64,000 nucleotides of DNA. Source: Citrobacter amalonaticus (GTDB lineage Bacteria > Pseudomonadota > Gammaproteobacteria > Enterobacterales > Enterobacteriaceae). How positions within the stretch are numbered: position 1 is the first letter of the stretch; the number at the start of each line of letters is the position of its first letter. The notes under the pieces were generated by a model. That model did no database searches, was not told the DNA's origin, and saw nothing but the letters and a program-made list of their open reading frames with translations. Shown in pieces: positions 19,373 through 28,568 of the stretch. A program made the translations under genes and the position numbers. Location: contig NZ_PQMB01000003.1 in the NCBI RefSeq assembly GCF_002918555.1, positions 500,525 to 564,524 on the forward strand, written 5' to 3'.

Positions 19373-20077
19373 ATGAACGATATCGCGCATAACCTGGCAC
19401 AGGTCCGGGACAAAATCTCAGCCGCTGCAATGCGTTGCGGGCGGCTTTCAGAAGAAGTTACATTGCTTGCAGTAAGTAAAACCAAACCTGCGAGCGCCAT
19501 CGAAGAAGCGATTGCCGCAGGGCAACGTGCTTTTGGTGAAAACTACGTGCAGGAGGGAGTGGAAAAAATCCGCCATTTTCAGGCGTTGGGAACGGAAGAC
19601 CTGCAATGGCACTTTATTGGCCCTTTACAGTCCAACAAAAGCCGCCTGGTGGCTGAGCACTTCGACTGGTGTCATACCCTCGATCGTCTGCGTATTGCCA
19701 CGCGTCTGAGCGAGCAGCGTCCGGCTGAGTTGCCGCCGCTGAACGTGCTGATTCAAATCAACATCAGCGATGAGAACAGCAAATCAGGTATTCCTCTTGC
19801 TGAGCTGGACACGCTGGCCGCTGAGGTCGCCAGACTGCCGCACATTCGTCTGCGCGGTCTGATGGCAATCCCGGCGCCTGAGTCAGATTATGTAAGGCAG
19901 TTTGAAGTTGCACAGCAAATGGCTGTAGCATTTGCCGGGCTGAAAACGCGCTACCCTGACATTGACACCTTATCACTGGGGATGTCGGATGATATGGATG
20001 CCGCTATCGCGGCGGGTAGCACGATGGTGCGCATCGGCACCGCTATCTTTGGTGCACGTGATTACACAAAAAATTAA
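19373..20077 (+). CDS. yggS: PLP homeostasis protein YggS
   Basis: Pyridoxal-phosphate-binding alanine-racemase-fold protein (PLPBP/COG0325) that balances vitamin B6 and amino acid pools; not an active racemase. The 234 aa protein has the PLP lysine at K36 in LLAVSKTKPAS, FGENYVQEG near 51-59, HFIGPLQSNK near 77, and GMSDDMDAAIAAGSTMVRIGTAIFG-type phosphate-binding segment near the end. It begins the yggS-yggT-yggU-rdgB-hemW run. Confidence 0.96.
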   Translation: MNDIAHNLAQVRDKISAAAMRCGRLSEEVTLLAVSKTKPASAIEEAIAAGQRAFGENYVQEGVEKIRHFQALGTEDLQWHFIGPLQSNKSRLVAEHFDWCHTLDRLRIATRLSEQRPAELPPLNVLIQINISDENSKSGIPLAELDTLAAEVARLPHIRLRGLMAIPAPESDYVRQFEVAQQMAVAFAGLKTRYPDIDTLSLGMSDDMDAAIAAGSTMVRIGTAIFGARDYTKN

Positions 20078-20094
20078 GGAAAACTGAGGAACGC

Positions 20095-20661
20095 ATGAAT
20101 ACGTTGACCTTCCTGCTCTCAACGGTAATTGAGCTGTACACCATGGTGCTGTTATTGCGCGTGTGGATGCAGTGGGCCCGCTGTGATTTTTACAACCCTT
20201 TCTCCCAGTTCGTGGTGAAAGTGACCCAGCCCATTATTGGGCCGCTGCGCCGGATTATTCCCCCTATGGGGCCAGTCGACAGCGCATCGTTGCTGGTGGC
20301 ATTTATCCTCAGCTTTATCAAAGCTATTGCGCTGTTTAAAGTCGTCACCTTCCTGCCAATCATGTGGATCGCGGCGGTACTGATTGTTCTGAAGACCATT
20401 GGTTTACTGATCTTCTGGGTGCTGCTGGTAATGGCAATCATGAGCTGGGTAAGCCAGGGGCGTAGCCCAATCGAGTATGTGCTGATTCAGCTTGCCGACC
20501 CGCTGTTACGTCCGATTCGTCGTCTGCTCCCGGCGATGGGCGGCATCGATTTTTCGCCGATGATTCTGGTGCTGCTGCTGTATGTCATCAACATGGGTAT
20601 TGGCGAGGTTCTGCAAGCCACCGGTAATATGCTGCTGCCAGGATTGTGGATGGCGCTATGA
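20095..20661 (+). CDS. yggT: YggT family inner-membrane protein
   Basis: Integral membrane protein of 188 aa with two repeats of the YGGT motif, each a membrane pair plus the PxxPRRxxPxxG-type signature: [14 protein letters not shown] near 45-58 and [14 protein letters not shown] near 133-146. Length and motifs match E. coli YggT, reported to help osmotic or potassium tolerance. Its stop overlaps the yggU start (ATGA). Confidence 0.94.
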   Translation: MNTLTFLLSTVIELYTMVLLLRVWMQWARCDFYNPFSQFVVKVTQPIIGPLRRIIPPMGPVDSASLLVAFILSFIKAIALFKVVTFLPIMWIAAVLIVLKTIGLLIFWVLLVMAIMSWVSQGRSPIEYVLIQLADPLLRPIRRLLPAMGGIDFSPMILVLLLYVINMGIGEVLQATGNMLLPGLWMAL

Positions 20662-20948
20662 GTGCCGTAACACCCTGCGATGACGGGCTGGTTTTACGGC
20701 TTTACATCCAGCCGAAAGCCAGCCGTGACAGTATTGTCGGTTTACATGGCGACGAAGTGAAAGTCGCCATTACCGCGCCGCCGGTAGACGGCCAGGCCAA
20801 CAGCCACCTGGTGAAGTTTCTCGGCAAGCAGTTTCGGGTGGCGAAAAGCCAGGTCGTCATTGAAAAGGGCGAACTGGGCCGCCATAAACAGGTTAAAATC
20901 ATTCATCCGCAACAAATTCCGCCAGAGATTGCGGCGCTAACAGATTAG
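20658..20948 (+). CDS. yggU: YggU, DUF167 family protein
   Basis: Small 96 aa cytosolic protein of the DUF167 family with unknown function. The start ATG at 20658 ([22 protein letters not shown]) overlaps the yggT stop by ATGA; the ORF can be opened 12 bases further but that is not conserved. Family motifs: [23 protein letters not shown] and [15 protein letters not shown]. Followed after 7 bases by rdgB. Confidence 0.94.
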   Translation: MSAVTPCDDGLVLRLYIQPKASRDSIVGLHGDEVKVAITAPPVDGQANSHLVKFLGKQFRVAKSQVVIEKGELGRHKQVKIIHPQQIPPEIAALTD

Positions 20949-20955
20949 GTATCCT

Positions 20956-21549
20956 ATGCAAAAAGTTGTCCTCGCTACCGGCAATGCCGGTAAAGTGCGT
21001 GAGCTTGCTTCGCTTCTGAGCGATTTCGGGCTTGATGTCGTGGCGCAAACGGATCTTGGGGTTGATTCCGCCGATGAGACCGGCCTGACGTTTATTGAAA
21101 ATGCAATTCTGAAAGCACGCCATGCTGCACAGGTTACCGGTCTGCCCGCCATTGCCGACGACTCTGGCCTGGCGGTTGATGCGCTGGGCGGTGCGCCGGG
21201 GATCTATTCCGCTCGCTATTCTGGCGAAGACGCCACGGACCAGAAGAATCTTGAAAAGCTGCTGCTGACAATGCGGGATGTACCGGACGATAAGCGCCAG
21301 GCGCGCTTCCACTGCGTCCTGGTGTATATGCGCCACGCAGACGATCCGACACCGCTGGTCTGCCACGGGAGCTGGCCTGGCGTCATTACCCGTGAAGCTG
21401 CGGGTAACGGTGGCTTTGGCTATGATCCGATCTTCTTCGTTCCGTCAGAAGGGAAAACAGCGGCCGAACTGACTCGTGAAGAAAAAAGTGCGATTTCTCA
21501 TCGCGGGCAGGCGCTGAAGCTGCTGTTGGAAGCCTTACGTAATGGTTAA
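20956..21549 (+). CDS. rdgB: dITP/XTP pyrophosphatase
   Basis: House-cleaning nucleotide pyrophosphatase that removes dITP, dXTP and dHAPTP from the pool. The 197 aa protein has [11 protein letters not shown] at 7-17, [11 protein letters not shown] near 50, [22 protein letters not shown] near 68-89 and FGYDPIFF near 154, the substrate and metal site segments of the family. It overlaps hemW by 8 bases. Confidence 0.96.
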   Translation: MQKVVLATGNAGKVRELASLLSDFGLDVVAQTDLGVDSADETGLTFIENAILKARHAAQVTGLPAIADDSGLAVDALGGAPGIYSARYSGEDATDQKNLEKLLLTMRDVPDDKRQARFHCVLVYMRHADDPTPLVCHGSWPGVITREAAGNGGFGYDPIFFVPSEGKTAAELTREEKSAISHRGQALKLLLEALRNG

Positions 21550-22678
21550 GCTGCCGCCGCTGAGTCTTTATATTCACATTCCGTGGTGCGTACAAAAATG
21601 CCCGTACTGCGATTTCAACTCGCATGCGCTGAAAGGTGAAGTTCCGCACGACGACTATGTTCAGCATTTGTTGAACGATCTGGATGCTGACGCCGCCTAC
21701 GCCCAGGGACGTGAAGTGAAGACCATTTTTATTGGCGGCGGTACGCCGAGCCTGCTTTCTGGCCCGGCGATGCAAATGCTGCTGGACGGCGTGCGCGCAC
21801 GTCTGAATCTGGCAGCGGATGCGGAAATCACGATGGAAGCGAATCCGGGAACGGTAGAGGCCGATCGCTTTGTCGACTACCAGCGCGCCGGGGTGAATCG
21901 CATCTCCATTGGCGTACAGAGCTTCAGCGAGCCAAAGCTGAAGAAACTCGGGCGTATTCATGGCCCGGAAGAAGCAAAGCGTGCGGCGAACCTGGCGAGC
22001 GGGCTGGGGCTGCGCAGCTTCAATCTTGATTTGATGCACGGTTTGCCGGACCAGACGCTGGAAGAGGCGCTGGATGACCTCCGACAGGCTATTGCGCTCA
22101 ATCCCCCTCATCTCTCCTGGTATCAGTTGACCATTGAACCCAACACCCTGTTTGGCTCGCGCCCGCCGGTATTGCCTGACGACGACGCGCTGTGGGATAT
22201 TTTCGAGCAGGGCCACCAGCTGTTGACTGCCGCAGGGTATCAGCAGTATGAAACGTCAGCCTATGCAAAGCCGGGCTATCAGTGTCAGCACAACCTGAAT
22301 TACTGGCGCTTTGGCGATTATCTGGGTATAGGCTGCGGCGCGCACGGGAAGGTGACCTTCCCGGACGGACGTATTCTGCGCACCACCAAAACGCGTCATC
22401 CGCGTGGCTATATGCAGGGACGTTATCTGGAAAGCCAGCGGGATGTGGAACAGGCAGATAAGCCGTTTGAATTCTTTATGAACCGCTTCCGCCTGCTGGA
22501 GGCTGCGCCACGCAGCGAGTTCACCCAGTATACCGGGCTTGCAGAAGAGGTGATTCGCAAAGAGATCGATAAAGCCATCGCCCAGGGCTATCTGACCGAA
22601 TGCGAGCATTCCTGGCAAATTACCCATCATGGCAAGCTGTTTTTAAACTCTCTTCTTGAACTGTTTCTTGCGCAATAG
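21542..22678 (+). CDS. hemW: Radical SAM heme chaperone HemW
   Basis: Radical SAM protein that binds heme and helps insert it into respiratory enzymes; related to HemN but lacking coproporphyrinogen oxidase activity. The 378 aa protein has the iron-sulfur motif C16-x3-C20-x2-C23 ([10 protein letters not shown]), GGGTPSLL near 62-69, and the C-terminal HemW winged domain. Start at 21542 as in E. coli. Last gene of the yggS-hemW run; a hairpin follows. Confidence 0.96.
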   Translation: MVKLPPLSLYIHIPWCVQKCPYCDFNSHALKGEVPHDDYVQHLLNDLDADAAYAQGREVKTIFIGGGTPSLLSGPAMQMLLDGVRARLNLAADAEITMEANPGTVEADRFVDYQRAGVNRISIGVQSFSEPKLKKLGRIHGPEEAKRAANLASGLGLRSFNLDLMHGLPDQTLEEALDDLRQAIALNPPHLSWYQLTIEPNTLFGSRPPVLPDDDALWDIFEQGHQLLTAAGYQQYETSAYAKPGYQCQHNLNYWRFGDYLGIGCGAHGKVTFPDGRILRTTKTRHPRGYMQGRYLESQRDVEQADKPFEFFMNRFRLLEAAPRSEFTQYTGLAEEVIRKEIDKAIAQGYLTECEHSWQITHHGKLFLNSLLELFLAQ

Positions 22679-22703
22679 TCTTTGCTGCGGGTGATGACAA
22701 AGC

Positions 22704-22743
22704 CTGAAATACCCGATAGCGCAAGGCTTATCGGGCATTTCAG
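22704..22743 (+). terminator. Hairpin after hemW
   Basis: CTGAAAT-x-CCCGATA and TATCGGG-x-ATTTCAG pair almost perfectly (14 bp with one internal mismatch) around a 10-base loop, 25 bases after hemW. No T-run, so it may be a REP-like mRNA end protector rather than a strict terminator. Confidence 0.6.
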
Positions 22744-22811
22744 CGTGACGTTGGCATCACCCGATGATGCGTCTGCGGCGCATATTTTCCTTCCAGCATA
22801 TATAGCATCTA

Positions 22812-22944
22812 CACCCTAAATAATTCGAGTTGCGGGACAAAACACGTCGTCGTTTGAACAGCGCTTGCGCTGGTCCTGAAGGGGCGAGGCCGAAGGCCGG
22901 GTAACAAAGCCAACGCACCTGCAGCTTGAATTATGACGGATATA
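22812..22944 (+). repeat. Repeat family copy 1, upstream of the TRAP operon
   Basis: A 130-base intergenic element beginning CCTAAATAATTCGAGTTGC and ending GCAGCTTGAATTATGACGG, with inverted ends and an inner hairpin-rich GC core. Related copies lie at 26110-26226, 36047-36126 and 47074-47214. It has no coding capacity and looks like a MITE-type or intergenic palindromic repeat. The interval from here to dctP (23206) is AT-rich and holds no other gene. Confidence 0.85.
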
Positions 22945-23205
22945 TTCGGTTAAGCCGAGCTCTTTGACAATTATTCATGAATAATAAAGCTGATCATTAT
23001 TTATATTGATAAATAAAATTAAAAAATACGAAATAAATATATACAGTGCAGCGCACAAAATTAGATCAAACTCCTGGTACCTCCATGTTTTGTGATTAAG
23101 ATAGCGGATAGATGTCCGACAACTACATCGATTTATCATACAACGTTGGTTTATCAGCCTTTAGATATCAACCAATTTCGGTTCTCAAAAGCTAGGAGTT
23201 TACTT

Positions 23206-24192
23206 ATGAAAATTGCTGCGTTTTCCCGTTCACTCGTGTGTGCCTCCCTGTTGGCGCTGCTTAGCACGGGTGTCAATGCCGCAGAGAAGGTCACATTGAA
23301 ACTGGCTCACAACCTGGAACGTAGCCATGTGGTTCACCAGGCTTTTGAAGAGTTAGCGAAAGAGGTTAAACAGCTGTCTGACGGTAATATGGTGATTCGT
23401 ATTTATCCCAGTAGCCAAATGGGCAACGCCAGAGAAACAATGGAGCTGTTGCAAAATGGCGCACTGGATATGACAAAAGGTTCCGCCAGTGACCTGGAAT
23501 CCTTTGATAATACTTATGCTATTTATAATTTACCGTTCTTATTCAAAGATCAGGCGCACTTTAATAACGTCGTCTTTGGGGAAGTCGGTAAAGAGATTAT
23601 GGACTCGACAAAAGACAAAGGATTCTTTGCCCTGTCTGCTTATGTGGCAGGGACCCGGAGTTTTTATGCCAAAAAACCCATCACTAAACCAGAAGATTTA
23701 AAAGGGCTGAAAATTCGCGTCCAGGCAAGCCCAACGACCATTAAAATGATCGAATTGATGGGAGGCTCCCCCACGCCAATTTCTTTTGGCGAAGTTTATA
23801 CCGCGATGCAGCAAGGCGTTGTTGATGGCGCAGAAAATAATGTTCCTTCATGGGTGCAGACCCGCCACATTGAGATAGCCAAAGTCTTCTCAGAAGATGA
23901 ACATGCTTCTATTCCCGATTTCCTGGTTATCTCGACGAAAACATGGAATAAGTTAACCCCAGAGCAACAGAATATTCTGACCTCTGCGGCAAAAAATTCA
24001 GAAGCTTATCAGCAAAAATTGTGGGAAAAAATCGACAGCGAAACCCGTGCTCAGGCGAAAGCCCAGGGAGGCGAAATTGTGAAAGTCGACAAAGCCCCTT
24101 TCCGTGCGGCCGTTCAGCCATTGTTTGATGATTTCAGAAAAGATCCAAAACAGGCTGCTCTGCTGGATAAATTTGAGAATGTAGCGCAATAA
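23206..24192 (+). CDS. TRAP transporter solute-binding protein (DctP family)
   Basis: Periplasmic receptor of a tripartite ATP-independent transporter. The start at 23206 (MKIAAFSRSLVCASLLALLS) is behind TAGGAG; 328 aa with a signal peptide ending VNA-AEK near residue 24. DctP-family signatures: YPSSQMGNARETMELLQNG, IYNLPFLFKD, the conserved arginine region LKIRVQASPTTIKM (R of the substrate-carboxylate clamp) and ISFGEVYTAMQQGVVDGAEN. It is only distantly similar to YiaO, so the substrate (an organic or sugar acid by family) is not predictable. First gene of dctPQM. Confidence 0.9.
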   Translation: MKIAAFSRSLVCASLLALLSTGVNAAEKVTLKLAHNLERSHVVHQAFEELAKEVKQLSDGNMVIRIYPSSQMGNARETMELLQNGALDMTKGSASDLESFDNTYAIYNLPFLFKDQAHFNNVVFGEVGKEIMDSTKDKGFFALSAYVAGTRSFYAKKPITKPEDLKGLKIRVQASPTTIKMIELMGGSPTPISFGEVYTAMQQGVVDGAENNVPSWVQTRHIEIAKVFSEDEHASIPDFLVISTKTWNKLTPEQQNILTSAAKNSEAYQQKLWEKIDSETRAQAKAQGGEIVKVDKAPFRAAVQPLFDDFRKDPKQAALLDKFENVAQ

Positions 24193-24243
24193 CAATCACT
24201 TTTGGGGGCCAGTCTCCGCCCCCATTTGCTCAGGACTCTCTCA

Positions 24244-24747
24244 ATGATATTTAACCGCCTTAAACTTGCGGTAGACCGCATCATTGCCGCATTTTCTATT
24301 CTTGTCATGATTGCGTTGGTGGGGTGTGTCGTCTGGCAGGTATTCAGTCGCTACGTACTTAACCAGCCAAGCACGCTTACCGATGAGTTAGCGCGCTTTT
24401 TGATGATATGGGTTGGATTATTAGGCGCGGCCTATACCGTAGGCGCTCAGCGTCACCTTTCAATCGATCTGCTCTCTCTTTCGCTGAGTAAACACAAGCA
24501 GGCATTGCTTAATTTATTCATTAACTTATTGATATTCAGCTTCGCCGGTTCAGTTATCGTGACCGGGGGGATCAAGCTGATTAACAAGACGCTGGCGACG
24601 TCGCAGGTCTCGGCAGCCATGCAGATCCCCATGGGTTATGTCTATTTTATTCTGCCGATTAGCGGCGCAGTCATGATGTTTTATGCGCTCTGGTTTATTC
24701 ATCAGAGTATCCACCAACTGAGACAACCTCATGAGGGAACAATTTGA
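24244..24747 (+). CDS. TRAP transporter small permease (DctQ family)
   Basis: Four-helix inner-membrane subunit of 167 aa. The start at 24244 (MIFNRLKLAVDRIIAAFSIL) is chosen because it begins the first membrane helix and lies 51 bases after dctP. DctQ signature VFSRYVLNQPSTLTDELARFLMIWVGLLG is near residues 36-64. Its stop overlaps the start of the large permease (TGATG), so the two are coupled. Confidence 0.9.
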   Translation: MIFNRLKLAVDRIIAAFSILVMIALVGCVVWQVFSRYVLNQPSTLTDELARFLMIWVGLLGAAYTVGAQRHLSIDLLSLSLSKHKQALLNLFINLLIFSFAGSVIVTGGIKLINKTLATSQVSAAMQIPMGYVYFILPISGAVMMFYALWFIHQSIHQLRQPHEGTI

Positions 24748-26048
24748 TGGATAGCTATATTGCGCTCACCCTTTTTGGCTGCTTCTTTATTTTGGTTTTT
24801 GTTGGTGTTCCAATCTCTTTCTCGATAGGCATTGCCACCGTCGCCTCAATGCTGCTGATGTTCCCCTGGGACATTGCCGTGATAACGGTGTCGCAGAGGC
24901 TGGCCAACGGACTGGATAACTTCGCCCTGCTGGCTATTCCTTTCTTTATTTTTGCCGGAACGCTGATGAACAGCGGGGGGATTGCCATTCGTCTGATTAA
25001 CCTGGCGCAGGTAATGGTAGGCCGCGTGCCTGGCTCACTCGGGCATGTCAACGTCCTGGCGAATATGATGTTCGGCTCCATTTCCGGCTCCGCCGTCGCG
25101 GCGGCGGCGGCCGTGGGCGGAACGCTCAATCCGATTCAAACCAAACAGGGATACGATCCGGCGTTTTCTACCGCCATTAACGTCTCTTCTTGTATTACCG
25201 GGCTGTTAATTCCCCCTTCAAACGTTCTGATCGTTTTTTCACTGACCGCTGGCGGCGTCTCTGTTGCGTCTCTGTTCATGGCCGGATATCTGCCCGGTCT
25301 TCTGATGGGGCTTGCGATCATGGTCGTCTGCGCGATTATCGCAAAACAGCGGGGCTATCCGCTGTCCGAAAGACCGACCTGCGCTCAGGCGCTGAAAGCA
25401 TTTCTGGATGCGCTGCCAAGCTTGCTGTTGGTCATCATCGTGATGGGGGGAATTCTCGGGGGGATCTTTACTGCTACGGAAGCATCAGCCATCGCGGTGG
25501 TCTATACGTTTATCCTCTCTGTTCTCATTTATCGTGAAGTGAAATGGCGCGATTTACCCAAACTGATCCTTGAATCGGTAGTGACGACATCCATCGTTTT
25601 ACTGTTAATCGGTTTCTCTGTCGGGATGTCATGGGCGATGACCAATGCCGATATCCCGTATATGATCAGCGACACGCTGATGGGGATTTCAGATAATCCA
25701 TGGGTCATTCTTTTACTGATCAATATCGTGCTGCTGATTGTGGGCATTTTTATGGACATGACGCCTGCGGTGCTGATTTTCACACCGATCTTCCTGCCCA
25801 TCGCTCAGGAACTGGGTATGGATCCGGTGCATTTCGGCATCATGATGGTCGCGAACCTGTGCATTGGCTTACTGACACCACCTGTAGGCAGTGCGTTGTT
25901 TGTAGGATGTTCAATATCCGGCGTGAAAATTCAGCATTTAATTAAACCGCTGCTGCCGTTTTATGCCGCATTGTTTATCGCATTAATGATGATCGCCTAC
26001 ATTCCGCAAATATCGCTGTTTGTCCCGCAACTGCTGGGATTGATGTAA
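24747..26048 (+). CDS. TRAP transporter large permease (DctM family)
   Basis: Main translocation subunit with about 12 membrane segments, 433 aa. The ATG at 24747 overlaps the dctQ stop and has GAGGGA 9 bases upstream. DctM/DedA-type signatures: FALLAIPFFIFAGTLMNSGG near 51-70, NVLANMMFGSISGSAVAAAAAVGG, and the second repeat GLLTPPVGSALFV near 370. Sodium-coupled uptake is expected from the family. The operon has no dedicated regulator next to it and ends at a hairpin. Confidence 0.92.
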   Translation: MDSYIALTLFGCFFILVFVGVPISFSIGIATVASMLLMFPWDIAVITVSQRLANGLDNFALLAIPFFIFAGTLMNSGGIAIRLINLAQVMVGRVPGSLGHVNVLANMMFGSISGSAVAAAAAVGGTLNPIQTKQGYDPAFSTAINVSSCITGLLIPPSNVLIVFSLTAGGVSVASLFMAGYLPGLLMGLAIMVVCAIIAKQRGYPLSERPTCAQALKAFLDALPSLLLVIIVMGGILGGIFTATEASAIAVVYTFILSVLIYREVKWRDLPKLILESVVTTSIVLLLIGFSVGMSWAMTNADIPYMISDTLMGISDNPWVILLLINIVLLIVGIFMDMTPAVLIFTPIFLPIAQELGMDPVHFGIMMVANLCIGLLTPPVGSALFVGCSISGVKIQHLIKPLLPFYAALFIALMMIAYIPQISLFVPQLLGLM

Positions 26049-26055
26049 TCGCAAA

Positions 26056-26086
26056 ATGCCCGGTAGCGTTCTCGCTTACCGGGCAT
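26056..26086 (+). terminator. Hairpin after dctM
   Basis: ATGCCCGGTAGCG pairs with CGCTTACCGGGCAT (one bulge) 7 bases after dctM. There is no T-run, so termination is probable but not certain. Confidence 0.6.
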
Positions 26087-26109
26087 GATTAACGACGTTA
26101 TGATCCCTT

Positions 26110-26226
26110 TATACTCGTCATACTTCAAGTTGCTGGTGCGTTGGCTTTGTTACTCGCCCCTTCGGGGCCAGCGCTGTTCAAAACGACGACGCGTTTTGTC
26201 CCGCAACTCGAATTATTCAGAGTATA
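26110..26226 (-). repeat. Repeat family copy 2, inverted, downstream of the TRAP operon
   Basis: A 117-base copy in the opposite orientation to copy 1. Ends are TATACTCGTCATACTTCAAG on the left and a matching inverted end finishing AGAGTATA on the right. The inner part GGGACAAAACGCGTCG is the same as in copy 4. Copies 1 and 2 face each other around dctPQM. Confidence 0.88.
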
Positions 26227-26237
26227 CAACCCAGAAA

Positions 26238-27284
26238 TTAATACTGATTAAACATGGTCTGGATCTGTTTTGGATCTTTCGTTTGCGTCAAGGCTAACTG
26301 CAACAGTACGCGTGCCTTCTGCGGATTCAGAGATCCAGAAGCGACAAAGCCGTACTTCGCATCATCAATTTCGGCATCCTGAGTCGTTGCGCCGGTTGGT
26401 ACGCGGGAAGAACGCACCACAACCGTGCCTTTGTTCGCGGCCGTCGCCAGAGTATCGAAGATAGTTTTATACAGGTTGCCGTTGCCAACGCCCGCGCTGA
26501 CAATCCCGTCATAACCCGCATCCACCAACGCTTTAGCCGGAAGATCGGAAGCATTAGCATAGTTATAAACAATCCCCACCTTCGGCAGCGCGGTCAGCTT
26601 AGAGACGTCAAACGGTGTGGAAGTGGTGTGCTTACGCGCAGGTGTACGCTGATAGTCGATTTTTCCGTTATGGATATAGCCCAGCGGTCCGTAGTTAACA
26701 GACTTAAAGGTTGCCACATCGGTCGTATTGGTCTTAGCCACATCGCGACCATCAAGCACGGTGTCATTCATCACTACCAGCACACCTCGATTCGCAGAGG
26801 CTTTATCTGCCGCCGTGACGACTGCGTTATAGAGGTTGAACGGACCATCCGCGCTCATCGACGTCGACGGGCGCATTGCGCCGACCAGCACAACCGGCTT
26901 GTTGCACTTAACGGTCAGGTCGAGGAAATAAGCGGTCTCTTCCATGGTGTCGGTGCCGTGAGTGATAACAAAACCATCGGTTTCATCACACTCGGTATTA
27001 ATTTTTTTCGCCAGGGTCAGCCAGACGTCATCGTTCATATCCTGAGAACCGATATTGACGACCTGCTCACCTTTAACAACAGCAATATTTTTCAATTGAG
27101 GAACAGCATTAACCAGATTTTCTACGCCAACTTTACCCGCGGTATAGTTTGATTTTGTTGCAGAGTCACCGCCCCCGGCAATCGTTCCGCCGGTCGCTAA
27201 GATAGTGACGTTAGGTAAAGCGAAGGCTGCGCCGCTGAACCCCATAACCAGTGCGGCAAGTGTCGTTTTCCTGAAAAACTCCAT
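26238..27284 (-). CDS. ansB: Periplasmic L-asparaginase II
   Basis: High-affinity periplasmic asparaginase producing aspartate and ammonia, used under anaerobic conditions. The start at 27284 (MEFFRKTTLAALVMGFSGAA) has GGAG upstream; 348 aa with a signal peptide ending AFA near residue 22, identical in length to E. coli AnsB. Catalytic threonines are in ILATGGTIAGGG and VITHGTDTMEET, with the nearby conserved Lys in TVKCNKPVV. E. coli ansB needs CRP and FNR; I could not define those sites here with confidence. Confidence 0.97.
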   Translation of the reverse strand: MEFFRKTTLAALVMGFSGAAFALPNVTILATGGTIAGGGDSATKSNYTAGKVGVENLVNAVPQLKNIAVVKGEQVVNIGSQDMNDDVWLTLAKKINTECDETDGFVITHGTDTMEETAYFLDLTVKCNKPVVLVGAMRPSTSMSADGPFNLYNAVVTAADKASANRGVLVVMNDTVLDGRDVAKTNTTDVATFKSVNYGPLGYIHNGKIDYQRTPARKHTTSTPFDVSKLTALPKVGIVYNYANASDLPAKALVDAGYDGIVSAGVGNGNLYKTIFDTLATAANKGTVVVRSSRVPTGATTQDAEIDDAKYGFVASGSLNPQKARVLLQLALTQTKDPKQIQTMFNQY

Positions 27285-27426
27285 GTTATTTCTCCATTTA
27301 CGTGAATTTGCCGCATTATCCCAATGCCACAGACGAATAATGTGACGACATCCAATTAACCAGACAAATATATTTTTCGGATTGTTAAACTTAGAGGTAG
27401 ATACCAAAACGCGGTAAAGAGACAAA

Positions 27427-27460
27427 AAAAACGGCACAGACGCGATCTGTGCCGTTGTTT
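27427..27460 (-). terminator. yggN terminator
   Basis: Read on the minus strand, a perfect 10-bp stem (ACGGCACAGA with TCTGTGCCGT) is followed by eight T. It lies 12 bases past the yggN stop and upstream of ansB. Confidence 0.92.
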
Positions 27461-27471
27461 AATAAAAAAAA

Positions 27472-28191
27472 TTATTTAAGCGTACTGACCAGCGCTTTGC
27501 GGCTGTCCTCCAGCGTGACAACGCGACTACAGACATCTTTACCAAACTGCTGGAAGTCTTTTTCCTGATTCTTCCATTCGCTTTGAATCGAAGTTTGCAG
27601 TCCGCCGAGGCTACCCAGCACGCCCTGAAGCGGATTGCCGCCCCCTTTGAGCACCGCCTTCGCCCCCATTTCGTTGATACTGTCCTGCAAAATGCCGCCC
27701 ATCGCCTGGTTCACCAACTGTTGCCCATCAGCACGAACCTGATCGATCGCTTTATAGTGGAAAGTCAGACCGTCGGTGCGATGTTCAATAATGCGGTTCA
27801 TCTGCTCTTTCAGCTGCGCATCCAGTTTGGTCAGACGTCCGCGCATCTTACTGCTCTCGCCGACCTCTTTAGCAATAATGTTGTCCAGCGCCACGCGACC
27901 TTTTTCCACGCGAGCTCTGGCACCCTCGTCGATCCACGGTAGCGCGCTACGCAGCTCCGCCTGGTAATCTTTCGCCTGTTCGCGCTGCGCGGCGTTCAGC
28001 GTGTACTGCTTGCCGTTGTACATCACATTGCCGTCCGGCGTAATCACCAGATTGCCGTTTTCACCCTTCACCTGCACCGTTTGCGGACTCAGAATGACAT
28101 CGTCACGTGGCGTGACGCTGCACTGATAATCTGCGTGAGCGGCCATCGCCGTTAACGAAAGAACTGCCGCCAGCAGCGTTTTGCGCATCAT
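27472..28191 (-). CDS. yggN: YggN, DUF2884 periplasmic protein
   Basis: Conserved protein of 239 aa with unknown function and the same length as in E. coli. A signal peptide MMRKTLLAAVLSLTAMAAHA ends at residue 20, so it is exported. The rest is soluble and rich in charged helices (RLTKLDAQLKEQMNRII) with two cysteines (C23 and C near 222) that could pair in the periplasm. It is the last gene of the trmB-yggL-yggN run. Confidence 0.92.
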   Translation of the reverse strand: MMRKTLLAAVLSLTAMAAHADYQCSVTPRDDVILSPQTVQVKGENGNLVITPDGNVMYNGKQYTLNAAQREQAKDYQAELRSALPWIDEGARARVEKGRVALDNIIAKEVGESSKMRGRLTKLDAQLKEQMNRIIEHRTDGLTFHYKAIDQVRADGQQLVNQAMGGILQDSINEMGAKAVLKGGGNPLQGVLGSLGGLQTSIQSEWKNQEKDFQQFGKDVCSRVVTLEDSRKALVSTLK

Positions 28192-28241
28192 AACTTTCCC
28201 TCAAGACAAATCGGGCCGGCATTTGCCGACCCTTTGCTTTA

Positions 28242-28568
28242 TTAGTCCCACCAAACGTCGAAAAGTTCGCTGGTGCGGACTTCTTCAAGTTTGTGCTCTT
28301 CCAGCCATTTACGCACGGCAGCCTGATGTTCTTCAGTGCACTTACCGATTTCCTGCATGCAGATCAGACCTTCCCAGGCCAGATAACCGCTGCCGTCAAA
28401 CGCCAGTTTGTTCGGCTCGATAACGTCGTTGATAAAGTCATCGACGATTTTATCAACCTGCTCTCCAGATGTACCTTCCGGGAAACGCCATGCAACCGAA
28501 AATCCTAATTCCTGGAACTCGTCGATGTGCATTTTCTTACGCAAACGACGGCTACGGTTCTTTGCCAT
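28242..28568 (-). CDS. yggL: YggL, DUF469 ribosome-associated protein
   Basis: Small 108 aa protein of the DUF469 family, reported to associate with the 50S subunit in E. coli. The start ATG at 28568 ([20 protein letters not shown]) overlaps the trmB stop (TAATG), which supports this start over the upstream in-frame codon. The basic N-terminus fits RNA binding. Co-transcribed with trmB. Confidence 0.94.
   Translation of the reverse strand: MAKNRSRRLRKKMHIDEFQELGFSVAWRFPEGTSGEQVDKIVDDFINDVIEPNKLAFDGSGYLAWEGLICMQEIGKCTEEHQAAVRKWLEEHKLEEVRTSELFDVWWD

Noticed and set aside
27285..27426. CRP and FNR sites upstream of ansB
   Set aside because: Known for E. coli ansB, but I could not see TGTGA-N6-TCACA or TTGAT-N4-ATCAA matches good enough to place them.
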